A DNA stretch of 64,000 nt from Bacteroidales bacterium. Its GTDB lineage: Bacteria > Bacteroidota > Bacteroidia > Bacteroidales > F082. The stretch spans positions 1-64,000 of the forward strand of contig JAKSMX010000002.1 of the NCBI GenBank assembly GCA_024400305.1, read 5' to 3'. Shown one piece after another: positions 17,749 through 26,153 of the stretch. A model generated the notes under the pieces. It worked only from the letters and a program-made list of their open reading frames with translations. It did not search any database and was not told where the DNA came from. How positions within the stretch are numbered: position 1 is the first letter of the stretch; each line of letters begins with the position of its first letter. Both the position numbers and the translations under genes were made by a program.

Positions 17749-20022
17749 TTAATCAATGACAGAAACTTTCTGGGTCATCATGCCGTTTTCAGTCTCAATC
17801 CTGATCATATAAACGCCGTTACCAAACTGTTTCACATCAATAACATATTGATTTTCATTGACATTCTGTTCAAAGACTTTCTGTCCTACAACATTGAAGA
17901 CCGAGACATTATTGATTGATTCGGCTTCAATCATGATGACACCGTTTGTCGGGTTAGGATAGATTCGTGCGTTGATTTCATTTTCCTCGACGGCGAGGAC
18001 TTCAACCTGAACGTAGTCATTGTCATCGGCGGTGATTGCCGGTGTTGACTCGCAGAATGAGTTGAAAGCTGTCACTTGATAGAAATATGTGTTCACATCG
18101 TCAACTGCGTCGAAATATTCGCGGAGTGTGTTTTCGATCTTGGCAATCTCTTCATATTCAACGCCATCGACACTTCTGTAAATCTTGAAGTTCTGAGGTT
18201 CGTAGTCGCAAGTCCAAGTGAGGCGTGCGCCGTCGTGTCCATCCTGATATGCGTATTCACCGGCGAGATTCTCCGGGCTTGTGCAGCTCTCGCAGTCGTT
18301 GTCGCCGGAATAAATCGTTCCGTTGATTTGCGTCGATGAGCCTGAGAAGTTGTAAACCTGTGTGTTAGCAGAATTTTTCAATGAGATTGACATTGTGGCG
18401 ACCGCTGTGGCAGGCTGGTTCCAAACCAATGAGAAATCGCCTCCCGGCATCTGGAATTTCTCGCTTAATGGCGATGAGCTTGTCATTGTAACTTCCTCGA
18501 TGACAACACCTTCATTGTTTTTCACCTGAAGAAGTCCACCGTTCCAGCCTTGGAAGTTCGATGTCGTGCAGACGAGTTTCCACGTGCAGTTAGGACCGTA
18601 AATCACAGTTAATTTTGACGTTTCGCCAACGTAATTGTTGTTATATCCGCAAAGTGAATATTCGTAAGCACCGAAATCATTCACTTGATCTTCATAAACC
18701 AATGTCTCACCTGGTGTAGGGTTATTAAAGGTCTTGATAATCTGATTATTACGTCTCAATTCCATCTTTTCTATTGATGTAAGCGGGTCGCCCGACATGG
18801 AGACCGCAGGAACCGTGAATGTCACGATGCCGGTCTTTGTCAAGGTGTTTTCAATTTCAACATCGAAGTCCTCAACTACCGGTATGAGTACATTGTAGAT
18901 ATAATCAGGAATCATGTTCACGATGACTCTCTGGTTGAGGTTGAAGGTGCCGTTCATGGTGTTCAACGCATCGATTGCGAAAAAGCCGTCGCACCAGCCG
19001 CTCCAGCCCCAGTTGAAGTGGAACTTGCGCTGTGCGTCGTATCCATCGCAGTTGAACGCATGTCCCATCTGCTCGTCGGTGCCGGCATAAGCCGCCGGAT
19101 ACCCGCGGTCAAACTGGTCAATCAGAATGTCTTCCCATGCCGTTTTCGTATATGATTCACGTGAGAGTATCTCTGTGGCGGAGCAATACTTGAAGTAGTT
19201 TTTCGCCGCATCCACGACCTTATACGTCTGAGAGCCGCTGCCATCGTAATTGAAATCCATATCGACCGACACGCCGCAGTGGTACATGAGGAGTGCTATA
19301 GCCTGCGGGCTGCCGCTCGGGATGGTGTTAGGCATGTTGCTCCAGTTGTATGTAGTCTCGCCGAAGTTAGCCGACAATGTTCCGCCGACAGTGCTTGTGC
19401 TGTATGAATGTTCACCGACACCCTGGTCAGGCCAGCTCCAGAACCTCATCACCTGACTCATTGACGTGGCGACGCAACCGGCGTAGCAACGGCCGCCCGG
19501 ACCGTAATTATGAGCCGGAGCGTAATAGTTATAAGGATAATCCTGGTTCCATCTTGTGGTGATAAGCGGATTCACGATACGGTCCATCCTTGTTCTCGAA
19601 GTGATGCCTTCTGTGCGGAGAAGTTCCCATTGCTCGGCAATTTCTTCTTCTGCAACAAAGTCATTTTCAATAGCATACTGAATCTCATCGCTGTAATGGC
19701 CGAGATAATATACAAGACCTTCCGGAAGATGGTTCACATCGAAAATGCTCTCTTCCGAATATGCGAGGATAGGATAAGCGCGGTCGTCGGCAGCGACAAT
19801 AACATAACCGTTTTCGTAGTTGAAAACATAAAGGCTCGGAATGCCGTTGTCGCCAGACACTGTGTAAACATGGTCAACATCAGTGATTGACTTGGCGGAT
19901 GCCACATTGTTTTTCAAATAGCTCACTCCGAGTTTCTTCGCCGTCGCGACATCAACCGGAGCCGCGAACATCTGTCCCGCAAAAACGAGCAGGGCAACGA
20001 CTGTCAGTAAAAATCTTTTCAT
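17749..20022 (-). CDS. C10 family cysteine protease with type IX sorting domain, copy 2
   Basis: 757 residues with the same plan as its neighbours: signal peptide (1-20), inhibitory propeptide, protease domain with Cys183 (YAGCVATSMSQVMRFW) and His321 (MGHAFNCDGYDAQ), and HFNWGWSGWCDGFF. A single fibronectin-like unit and a GWNGG module follow, then another fibronectin-like unit and the sorting domain (IYPNPTNGVIMIEAES to QKVSVID). It begins only 11 bp after the stop of copy 3, so the two are probably one transcript. All catalytic residues are intact. Confidence 0.9.
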   Translation of the reverse strand: MKRFLLTVVALLVFAGQMFAAPVDVATAKKLGVSYLKNNVASAKSITDVDHVYTVSGDNGIPSLYVFNYENGYVIVAADDRAYPILAYSEESIFDVNHLPEGLVYYLGHYSDEIQYAIENDFVAEEEIAEQWELLRTEGITSRTRMDRIVNPLITTRWNQDYPYNYYAPAHNYGPGGRCYAGCVATSMSQVMRFWSWPDQGVGEHSYSTSTVGGTLSANFGETTYNWSNMPNTIPSGSPQAIALLMYHCGVSVDMDFNYDGSGSQTYKVVDAAKNYFKYCSATEILSRESYTKTAWEDILIDQFDRGYPAAYAGTDEQMGHAFNCDGYDAQRKFHFNWGWSGWCDGFFAIDALNTMNGTFNLNQRVIVNMIPDYIYNVLIPVVEDFDVEIENTLTKTGIVTFTVPAVSMSGDPLTSIEKMELRRNNQIIKTFNNPTPGETLVYEDQVNDFGAYEYSLCGYNNNYVGETSKLTVIYGPNCTWKLVCTTSNFQGWNGGLLQVKNNEGVVIEEVTMTSSSPLSEKFQMPGGDFSLVWNQPATAVATMSISLKNSANTQVYNFSGSSTQINGTIYSGDNDCESCTSPENLAGEYAYQDGHDGARLTWTCDYEPQNFKIYRSVDGVEYEEIAKIENTLREYFDAVDDVNTYFYQVTAFNSFCESTPAITADDNDYVQVEVLAVEENEINARIYPNPTNGVIMIEAESINNVSVFNVVGQKVFEQNVNENQYVIDVKQFGNGVYMIRIETENGMMTQKVSVID

Positions 20023-20033
20023 TTTTTTAATGT

Positions 20034-22085
20034 TTAGTTATTATTTATAATTATTTTCTTGGAAATCAAGCCATTAGCAGTTTCTACCGAAATAAGATAC
20101 ACTCCATCGGCAAAACGTTCCGTATCAAGTGTGACTTCATCTTCCCTGACCTGAACATTCACAACTTCCTGACCCACAATGTCATATACTTTAACGTTAT
20201 TCATTCCCTTGGCGGAAATCGTCATCTGGTTTCTGACAGGATTCGGGAAGACATTAAGAGCAGTTGAATTATGCTGGGTCTCTCCGACAGACGTCGTATC
20301 TTGGCACATATTCGTATAGTCGAACAGACGTCCGGCGATCAACGAGTCGGGCGATGAGTACAGCAGTTCGTCGTTGGCGTCGTATATATTAAAGGAGATT
20401 TCATCTTCAGTGTAATAGTCTCCGCTGAACCATGCCTTGTTCCAGATGAAGGTGAGGTCGCCCTGGAGCATCGGGACGACACGCGTCTCCGAAGAGCCTT
20501 CCTCCAATGTTATTTTCGCGATGCGCACGCCGTCTCTCGCTATCGAGACCGAGCCGCCTTTCCAGCCGTCGCCGCCTTCATCGTTCAACTCGAAGACAAG
20601 GTCACATTTCGGGCCGACCATGATTCTCTGATAGACAGGAATACTGTAACCATATTGATTATGAACGAGAACCGAATACTCATAGTTGCCGTCTTCATCG
20701 AGTTCATCGGCATAATTCATTGATTCACCGGCTGTTGCATCTGTAAAGCAAGCCACCGTCTCGAAGTTTCTCCTGACGATGACGCTGTCAATCTGTCCGA
20801 GACTTTCGCCAAGCATGTTCTCCGCCGGATTTTTCCAATTTATTGTGACTGAGAAATTGCCGTCCGCATCCGTCTCGTTTTCAACAAGTTCCATATCAAC
20901 GACCTTTGCGGGACGCTGGTAATATTCATCATCAATCGGATAGAAACCCTGAATGACGAGATTGAAGACATTGAAGGCGTATTTTGTAGTGTTGAGTGCA
21001 CCCATCGCACACCATGCGTTGTCTTTTCCGTCCCAGCCCCAGTTGAAGTGGAAATAGTCGTTTTCATCGTAGCCGTCGCAGACGAAAGCGTGACCGCCGC
21101 CGCCACCATCGTCCTGACCTGAATAATACAATGGGCGTCCGAGGTCGAGTTCACTCTTGAGCATCTCGCTGAAGTCATCTTTCCAGTACCAGTCTTTGTA
21201 AAGGACTTCCGCATCCGGGTTGTAGCCGAAATAGCTGCCGATTACATTCGGCACGTCCTCAGAATAGGCGCCGCTGCCGTCGGGTCCGTACATCATCTCC
21301 ACGCCGACGCCGCAGTGCCATTGCAGCTGGGCGATATAGAAAATATCCTCTTCGGTGCTTGTCGAGTCGAGTTGCATGGGCATACGCTCGAAGTTGTAGA
21401 ATGTCTCGCCGAAATTTGCGGTCTGAGTCGGGTAATAAGGATGTCCCCAACCGCCAGGCGTATATGAATGAGAGCCGGTGCCTTGCACGGGATGGTTGAA
21501 ATATTTCATCACCTGCGCCATCGCCGTGGCGACGCAGCCGGCATAGACGTGTCCGCCGCTGCCGCCGCCGTCTGCCGGGCAGAGCGCGTTATACGGGTAG
21601 TTCTGATTCCATAATGTCTCAAGCAAAATCGGCACGGTGCGTGTGTTGCGGACCGCTTTCACGCAGCCGGTCTTTTCGACGCGTGTCCATTCATCGGCGA
21701 TGTCGGCAAGACGCTCAACGTTGTTTTCTCTAATATATTGAATTTCATCGGTATAGCTCTTGACAGTAAGGTTAAAAGCCGGAGCGATGTTTTCCACGCT
21801 GAACGTCCCTTCCGTCGAATAAGCGAGAATCGGCTTCACGCGGTCTTCCGCGGAGACGGCGACGAAACCCGCCCCGCTGACGTTGAAGACATATATATAA
21901 GGTGTACCTTCAGCGTCTGAATAAGTGTAAACAAGTTCCGAAGAAACGCTGCGATCTCTGAACGAAGTGCTTTCCTTCATGAATTTCTCGCCGATGCGCT
22001 GCGCCTTCCTGACATCAACGTTTCCGGCGTAAAGTGTTGAGAATGTAAACGTTGCAATTACTGCAAGTAATAAAAACCTTTTCAT
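20034..22085 (-). CDS. C10 family cysteine protease with type IX sorting domain, copy 3
   Basis: 683 residues, the shortest and first-transcribed of the three. It has a signal peptide (1-20), propeptide, Cys184 (YAGCVATAMAQVMKYF) and His332 (GGHAFVCDGYDEN), with HFNWGWDGKDNAWC. It carries one fibronectin-like unit, a GWKGG module (preceded by LNDEGGDG) and a sorting domain (VFPNPVRNQMTISAKG to KKIIINN). Upstream on the minus strand only a weak -7 box (TAATTTTA) is seen. Divergence in the C-terminal modules compared with the well kept catalytic parts suggests different targets. Confidence 0.9.
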   Translation of the reverse strand: MKRFLLLAVIATFTFSTLYAGNVDVRKAQRIGEKFMKESTSFRDRSVSSELVYTYSDAEGTPYIYVFNVSGAGFVAVSAEDRVKPILAYSTEGTFSVENIAPAFNLTVKSYTDEIQYIRENNVERLADIADEWTRVEKTGCVKAVRNTRTVPILLETLWNQNYPYNALCPADGGGSGGHVYAGCVATAMAQVMKYFNHPVQGTGSHSYTPGGWGHPYYPTQTANFGETFYNFERMPMQLDSTSTEEDIFYIAQLQWHCGVGVEMMYGPDGSGAYSEDVPNVIGSYFGYNPDAEVLYKDWYWKDDFSEMLKSELDLGRPLYYSGQDDGGGGGHAFVCDGYDENDYFHFNWGWDGKDNAWCAMGALNTTKYAFNVFNLVIQGFYPIDDEYYQRPAKVVDMELVENETDADGNFSVTINWKNPAENMLGESLGQIDSVIVRRNFETVACFTDATAGESMNYADELDEDGNYEYSVLVHNQYGYSIPVYQRIMVGPKCDLVFELNDEGGDGWKGGSVSIARDGVRIAKITLEEGSSETRVVPMLQGDLTFIWNKAWFSGDYYTEDEISFNIYDANDELLYSSPDSLIAGRLFDYTNMCQDTTSVGETQHNSTALNVFPNPVRNQMTISAKGMNNVKVYDIVGQEVVNVQVREDEVTLDTERFADGVYLISVETANGLISKKIIINNN

Positions 22086-22147
22086 CTTTTAAAAATATTT
22101 TAGCGTGTAAAATTATAAAAAAAAATCACACAAGGCGTTTTTTTTCG

Positions 22148-22155
22148 TATTTTTG
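22148..22155 (+). promoter_or_regulatory. -7 box of the 22.18 kb gene
   Basis: TATTTTTG, a full match, 22 bp before the GTG start. It supports the short version of the gene over the frame starting at 22052. Confidence 0.55.
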
Positions 22156-22177
22156 CACTTTAAAAATTAGATTTACC

Positions 22178-22648
22178 GTGGATCACAAGTTTTATGATTT
22201 TTACATGCGTTTCCCGAGCAAGGCTGACGCGCTGAAAGCAGAGGATTTTTATTACGAGACACATCGCCCGCGCATCGGCGGCAGGTTCAAGATCAACGAC
22301 AACGGAGTGTGTTCGCTCTCGTTGCAAGACGAGTGCGAGCTTATCACCGACCTCTATCAGTTCGGGATGCGGCGTTTCATCGTGACCGACAACTTCCACG
22401 GCGTGCGCAAGGAACACGGCAAGGACATCTTCGACTTCTTCACCGACAGCGACCGTTACTTCCATTGGGACATGACACCCGACATCTTCGACAAACTCAA
22501 CGACTTCTTAATTAACGAGATACAGAAGGACGGCTACGAACACGCCGATGGCACGCACGCGCCTTTCATCCAGAGGACATTGGACGAGATGGGCATCGAC
22601 GACCTGTTCAACATGCTCAACGTTGACGCGCCGGGATTGGATATTTAA
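22178..22648 (+). CDS. Unrecognised conserved-looking protein
   Basis: 156 residues from a GTG (VDHKFYDFYMRF); a later ATG at 22205 is also possible. The start was chosen because the promoter box at 22148-22155 excludes the longer frame. The protein is acidic and rich in aromatic residues, with no signal peptide or membrane segment. I do not recognise the family. Notable strings are FYYETHRPRIGGRFKIND, ITDLYQFGMRRFIVTDNFHG and FFTDSDRYFHWDMTPDIFDK. It ends immediately before a nuclease relic and is divergent from the C10 proteases. Confidence 0.6.
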   Translation: MDHKFYDFYMRFPSKADALKAEDFYYETHRPRIGGRFKINDNGVCSLSLQDECELITDLYQFGMRRFIVTDNFHGVRKEHGKDIFDFFTDSDRYFHWDMTPDIFDKLNDFLINEIQKDGYEHADGTHAPFIQRTLDEMGIDDLFNMLNVDAPGLDI

Positions 22649-22652
22649 AGAG

Positions 22653-22918
22653 GCAGACGCATCTGCTATCAATATTGCAATGGTTTATACTTATTTTAAA
22701 GTAGGTAGAATTATCGTGGATGACGAGCAGAATGGTAATCCTCATGCCGAATACGGAAAAGAAGTTCTAAAAACCTTTCCGAAAAGTTGACCCAAAAGTT
22801 TGGCAAAGGCTTTTCTGTCACTAATCTTAAGCAAATGAGAGACTTACATCAATCGTACTCAATTGGTCAGACACTGTCTGACCAATTTTGCCAGACAAGC
22901 AAAGCCTCACCAAATTGA
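22653..22918 (+). pseudogene. Broken DUF1016 (YhcG-type) nuclease gene, N-terminal part
   Basis: The sequence reads AINIAMVYTYFKVGRIIVDD, then EEQNGN-like and AEYGKEVLK in one frame, and continues in the next frame as LSEKLTQKFGKGFSVTNLKQ and MRDLHQSYS. These are the usual N-terminal motifs of DUF1016 / PDDEXK nuclease-domain proteins. The frames are separated by what looks like loss of one A in an A-run near 22772. The catalytic C-terminal part is missing and the start codon is lost. The remnant runs to a stop at 22918. Confidence 0.75.
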
Positions 22919-22950
22919 TCCTTGATAAATAAACATCATATAATTCAAAA

Positions 22951-23107
22951 AACAACAGAAAACACTTGAGCGAATACCGAATGTTAAAATTGAAGATTGG
23001 CAAAAATGATTCAACATCATGCGGATTTCGCCGAGAACACGCCGTTTTTGGGACATGAGGCTCTATACCCCGTGTTCGTAAACGTATTCGGGAGCAATGT
23101 CAATCGC
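22951..23107. repeat. Repeat copy B, with a vapC tail remnant
   Basis: This matches 717-874 with about a dozen changes, including a 1 bp deletion (CACTTGAG for CACTTTGAG). The first 59 bp encode the last 19 residues of a VapC like that at 384-776 (NNRKH, then KLKIGKN), now frameshifted and with no body to the gene. The rest overlaps the end of the DUF2442 gene on the other strand. Confidence 0.85.
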
Positions 23108-23302
23108 GCCATCCTCCCATTCCAAAGTGTCGGTGACATTGAATTTTCTGAATGAATCAACATTTTGAAGAGGCTTGAAAACCGGATATTTACGAACTAC
23201 ATCCGTGAAATCCATCTCTTTCACGATTCCATCGTTGAACACGACCCTCAACCGATAGCCGTCAACATATTCAGCTTCCGTGATCTCAAGAAACATAATC
23301 AT
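23063..23302 (-). CDS. DUF2442 protein
   Basis: 79 residues with the DUF2442 pattern: a strand set (YVDGYRLRVVFNDGIVKEMDF), a short helix (VVRKYPVFKPLQNVDSF) and the end (DTLEWEDGAIDIAPEYVYEHG). The family is often found next to DUF4160, as here, and such pairs have been proposed as toxin-antitoxin like; no activity is established to my knowledge. It starts right after the DUF4160 stop, so the two are co-translated. The C-terminal 14 codons have a relic counterpart at 830-874. Confidence 0.85.
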   Translation of the reverse strand: MIMFLEITEAEYVDGYRLRVVFNDGIVKEMDFTDVVRKYPVFKPLQNVDSFRKFNVTDTLEWEDGAIDIAPEYVYEHGV

Positions 23303-23560
23303 TCATTTTAAAGGTTCAATAAATCCCGGCTCTTCACCGGCCGCAGCCCTGTCCCAAGCATCTTTCACTTCATCACGATGGATCTCAAGCCATTCGAAAA
23401 TCAAACGCAACGCTCTCTCCGACATCACGCCCCTCACCTTGCCGTTCTCAATTTCAATCGTAACCTTATCATCTTGATATTCAGCATGGAAATGCGGCGG
23501 ATTATGATCTAAAAAACGGATATATATAATTATACCGAAAAATTTTGATATTTGTGGCAT
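23303..23560 (-). CDS. DUF4160 protein
   Basis: 85 residues from MPQISKFFG. The longer frame to 23605 is rejected because the -7 box lies at 23579-23586. The family signature is clear: FFGIIIYIRFLDHNPPHFHA, then EYQDDKVTIEIENGKVRG and the ERALRLIFEWLEIHRDEV helix. The function is unknown; it is the first gene of the pair with DUF2442. A remnant of its middle survives at 875-921. It is divergent from the LexA-like regulator, with 223 bp between the two start codons. Confidence 0.85.
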   Translation of the reverse strand: MPQISKFFGIIIYIRFLDHNPPHFHAEYQDDKVTIEIENGKVRGVMSERALRLIFEWLEIHRDEVKDAWDRAAAGEEPGFIEPLK

Positions 23561-23578
23561 GTTATTATTTTTAGTCTG

Positions 23579-23586
23579 CAAAGATA
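23579..23586 (-). promoter_or_regulatory. -7 box of the DUF4160-DUF2442 pair
   Basis: The minus strand reads TATCTTTG, a full match, 18 bp before the chosen ATG at 23560. Confidence 0.6.
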
Positions 23587-23702
23587 ATGCAAACTTTTCA
23601 ATCAAGCCGTTGGTTTTATGAAAAAAAATGAATCATTTACAGATGAAAAGGCGACTTGTTGATTTTTTTCAATTTTTTTCTTTCCAATTCAAAAATTATT
23701 CG

Positions 23703-23740
23703 TAATTTTGACGCGTTTTTAATCATGTTATATGATTAAA
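23703..23740 (+). promoter_or_regulatory. Promoter and perfect palindrome before the LexA-like regulator
   Basis: A -7 box TAATTTTG lies at 23703-23710. Eight bases on, TTTAATCAT (23718-23726) and ATGATTAAA (23732-23740) are perfect 9 bp inverted arms with a 5 bp spacer. The palindrome would cover the start of transcription, the natural place for a repressor to block its own promoter. Confidence 0.65.
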
Positions 23741-23783
23741 AACTAATCGTTTAATTTTAACTTTTGTCATAAAAATATATGCC

Positions 23784-24590
23784 ATGTACTTCAGTACCAA
23801 CATAAAACTATTGAGAAAAAAACGTTCCAAGACACAGGACGATGTCGCATTCGCACTCGGGATGAAGCGTTCCACGCTCAGCGGATATGAAAATGAGATC
23901 TCGGAACCTAACATCGAAGCGCTGATGGCACTGTCGAAATATTTCAACGTCGCGATAGACACATTAATAAAAGTGGATCTATCGAAAGTCGGCGACATGC
24001 AGCTGAACCAGCTTGAACGCGGCTACGACGTCCATCTGAAAGGCACTAACATACGAGTGCTCGCCACCACCGTTGACAGCAGCAACAACGAGAACATCGA
24101 GCTTGTCACCGAGAAGGCGAAGGCCGGATACACAACAGGTTACGCCGATCCGGAATACATAAAAGTGCTTCCGACATTCCAGCTTCCGTTCCTTTCAAAA
24201 GAGAGGAAATACCGCACCTTCCAGATCAGCGGCGACTCGATGCTGCCGATTCCCGACAAGTCGTACGTCACCGGTGAGTACATCGTTGACTGGCATGACA
24301 TCCGCGACAGGCAGGCGTATATCGTGCTCACGATGGACGACGGCATCGTCTTCAAAGTCGCAGAAAATCACCTCGACCAAGGCTTTCTGAAAATGCACTC
24401 GCTGAACCCGCTTTACAGCCCGTTTGAAATTCCTGTCAACGAAATCAAGGAGGTCTGGAAGTTTGTACATTATATCAGTTCACAAATACCTGAAAATCAA
24501 AACGTTCCAAGAGAGCAACAACTTCTCGACACGATTAACGAACTGAAAAAAGAAGTCAAAGAGATTCAACTCAAATTAAATCTCAACTAA
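23784..24590 (+). CDS. LexA-like repressor: XRE helix-turn-helix plus S24 peptidase domain
   Basis: 268 residues. An XRE helix-turn-helix occupies 5-65 (KTQDDVAFALGMKRSTLSGY). The C-terminal S24 domain has the catalytic pair Ser152 (ISGDSML) and Lys191 (IVFKVAE), and an Ala114-Gly115 bond (AKAGY). The spacing of 37 and 39 residues is close to that of LexA (34 and 37), so RecA-stimulated self-cleavage is plausible. A coiled coil ends the protein (LLDTINELKKEVKEIQLKL). A palindrome at its promoter suggests autoregulation. No phage genes are near; targets other than itself are unknown. Confidence 0.85.
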   Translation: MYFSTNIKLLRKKRSKTQDDVAFALGMKRSTLSGYENEISEPNIEALMALSKYFNVAIDTLIKVDLSKVGDMQLNQLERGYDVHLKGTNIRVLATTVDSSNNENIELVTEKAKAGYTTGYADPEYIKVLPTFQLPFLSKERKYRTFQISGDSMLPIPDKSYVTGEYIVDWHDIRDRQAYIVLTMDDGIVFKVAENHLDQGFLKMHSLNPLYSPFEIPVNEIKEVWKFVHYISSQIPENQNVPREQQLLDTINELKKEVKEIQLKLNLN

Positions 24591-24625
24591 ACAAATTTTT
24601 AAACATTTCCAATCAGAAAAATCAC

Positions 24626-24633
24626 TATTTTTG
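24626..24633 (+). promoter_or_regulatory. -7 box of the lipoprotein-GH20 operon
   Basis: TATTTTTG, a full match, 25 bp before the ATG at 24658. It excludes the alternative start at 24631. Confidence 0.65.
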
Positions 24634-24657
24634 CGCAAAATAAAAAATCACATTCAA

Positions 24658-26130
24658 ATGAAAAAAGCATTATCAACAACTTTAATTATCGTATTGTCAG
24701 CGATTTTTATCTTCACGTCATGCAAAAAAGACAAAGATGACGAGCCTACACCAACAGTCAGCAACCCGACATTCACCATGCCGTCCGGCACATACGACAA
24801 CGACATAAGCGTTGGCATGACCTGTGCAACAGACGGAGCATCAATATATTACACCACAGACGGCTCAACACCAAGCAGTACGTCAACAAAATTCACGTCC
24901 AACATAACCATTTCAGAAACGACAACACTGAAAGCCATTTCATGCAAGGACGGGTACAACGACAGCGGCATAGTTGAGGCAACATATACAATCGAAAAAC
25001 ATACAGACAAGATTGAAACACCTGAAATAAAGCCGGGTTCATGTACGTTTTCAGAATCTATTCTTGTCTCAATCTCATGTGCAACCCAAGGAGTCACAAT
25101 ACGTTACACCTTGGATGGCAGTGAACCTGGAGCATCCTCTGAAGAATATAAATTCCCATTGACTTTCACGGAGACAACGACAGTGAAAGCCAAGGCTTTT
25201 GCCGAAGGAATGCTTCCAAGCGAAACGGCAGATGCGACCTTCACAAAGGAATCAGCAGGCATACACGCTCCTGAATTCATATATCCGGGCGGAACATTTG
25301 TCGGCTCGAAGGTCATCGCCATAAGATGCACAACAGAAGGCGCAGCGATTTATTACACCACTGACGGCAGCACCCCTACAACCAGTTCAACACAATACAT
25401 CACCTCATTCAAAATCACCGAGTCGGCAACCATAAAGGCGATTGCCTACAAGGACGGTCTCGGATACAGCGATGTGGCGGAAGAGCATTACGAAATAATC
25501 AACGAAACAGTGGCGAACCCGACTTTCTCAATTTCAGGAGGCACATTCGACGAACCGATAAAAAACCTCATCATCTCGTGCGCCACAGAAGAAGCCACAA
25601 TACACTTCACATTGAACGGAAGCGAACCGACAGAATCAAGTCCGGTTTATTCACAGCCGCTTTCATTTTCGGAAACGGTGACGGTAAAAGCCAGAGCATT
25701 TAAAAACGAATACGAACCAAGCGACATCGTCGAACAGACCTACATAATAGAAATTTCAACCGACGGCTTGATCACAGTGGTCAACTCAACAGGCACCCAC
25801 GAATTTGTGATTTCATACGTGGCAAGAAAAGGCCTAAACACATTAGTAGTCAAGACAGAAGAAGAAAACGAAATGACACTAAACTTCGAGCATCTTGAAA
25901 CCGGAACATATAATTTTCCAACATCTGAAAACGACCCAAACGCAACCTGCACCGGAACATTTGTGTATCCAAGAACAACATTGAAATTCATCAACGGAGG
26001 TGAAATCTCGGTTATTAAAGACGGAAACAATTACACATTGACAATCGACAATGTGGAGGCGACAGATGTCAACACTTTGATTCCGGCCATCCAACACGTC
26101 TCACTGTCTTTTACAGGAACCGTTTTGTGA
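24658..26130 (+). CDS. Lipoprotein with four chitobiase C-terminal-like repeats
   Basis: 490 residues. A lipoprotein signal peptide ends in IFTSC. Four repeats of about 80 residues follow (about 38-370), each with a glycine-rich turn (PSGTYDN, PGSCTF, PGGTF, SGGTF), a cysteine strand (SCAT) and the signature IYYTTDGSTP / IRYTLDGSEP of the CHB_HEX_C domain of hexosaminidases. The last 110 residues form a unique domain with no recognised family. It sits 24 bp before a GH20 hexosaminidase that carries one copy of the same domain, so a role in binding or presenting N-acetylhexosamine glycans at the surface is a fair inference. Confidence 0.8.
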   Translation: MKKALSTTLIIVLSAIFIFTSCKKDKDDEPTPTVSNPTFTMPSGTYDNDISVGMTCATDGASIYYTTDGSTPSSTSTKFTSNITISETTTLKAISCKDGYNDSGIVEATYTIEKHTDKIETPEIKPGSCTFSESILVSISCATQGVTIRYTLDGSEPGASSEEYKFPLTFTETTTVKAKAFAEGMLPSETADATFTKESAGIHAPEFIYPGGTFVGSKVIAIRCTTEGAAIYYTTDGSTPTTSSTQYITSFKITESATIKAIAYKDGLGYSDVAEEHYEIINETVANPTFSISGGTFDEPIKNLIISCATEEATIHFTLNGSEPTESSPVYSQPLSFSETVTVKARAFKNEYEPSDIVEQTYIIEISTDGLITVVNSTGTHEFVISYVARKGLNTLVVKTEEENEMTLNFEHLETGTYNFPTSENDPNATCTGTFVYPRTTLKFINGGEISVIKDGNNYTLTIDNVEATDVNTLIPAIQHVSLSFTGTVL

Positions 26131-26153
26131 ACATTTAAAAAAGAAGCGACTCC

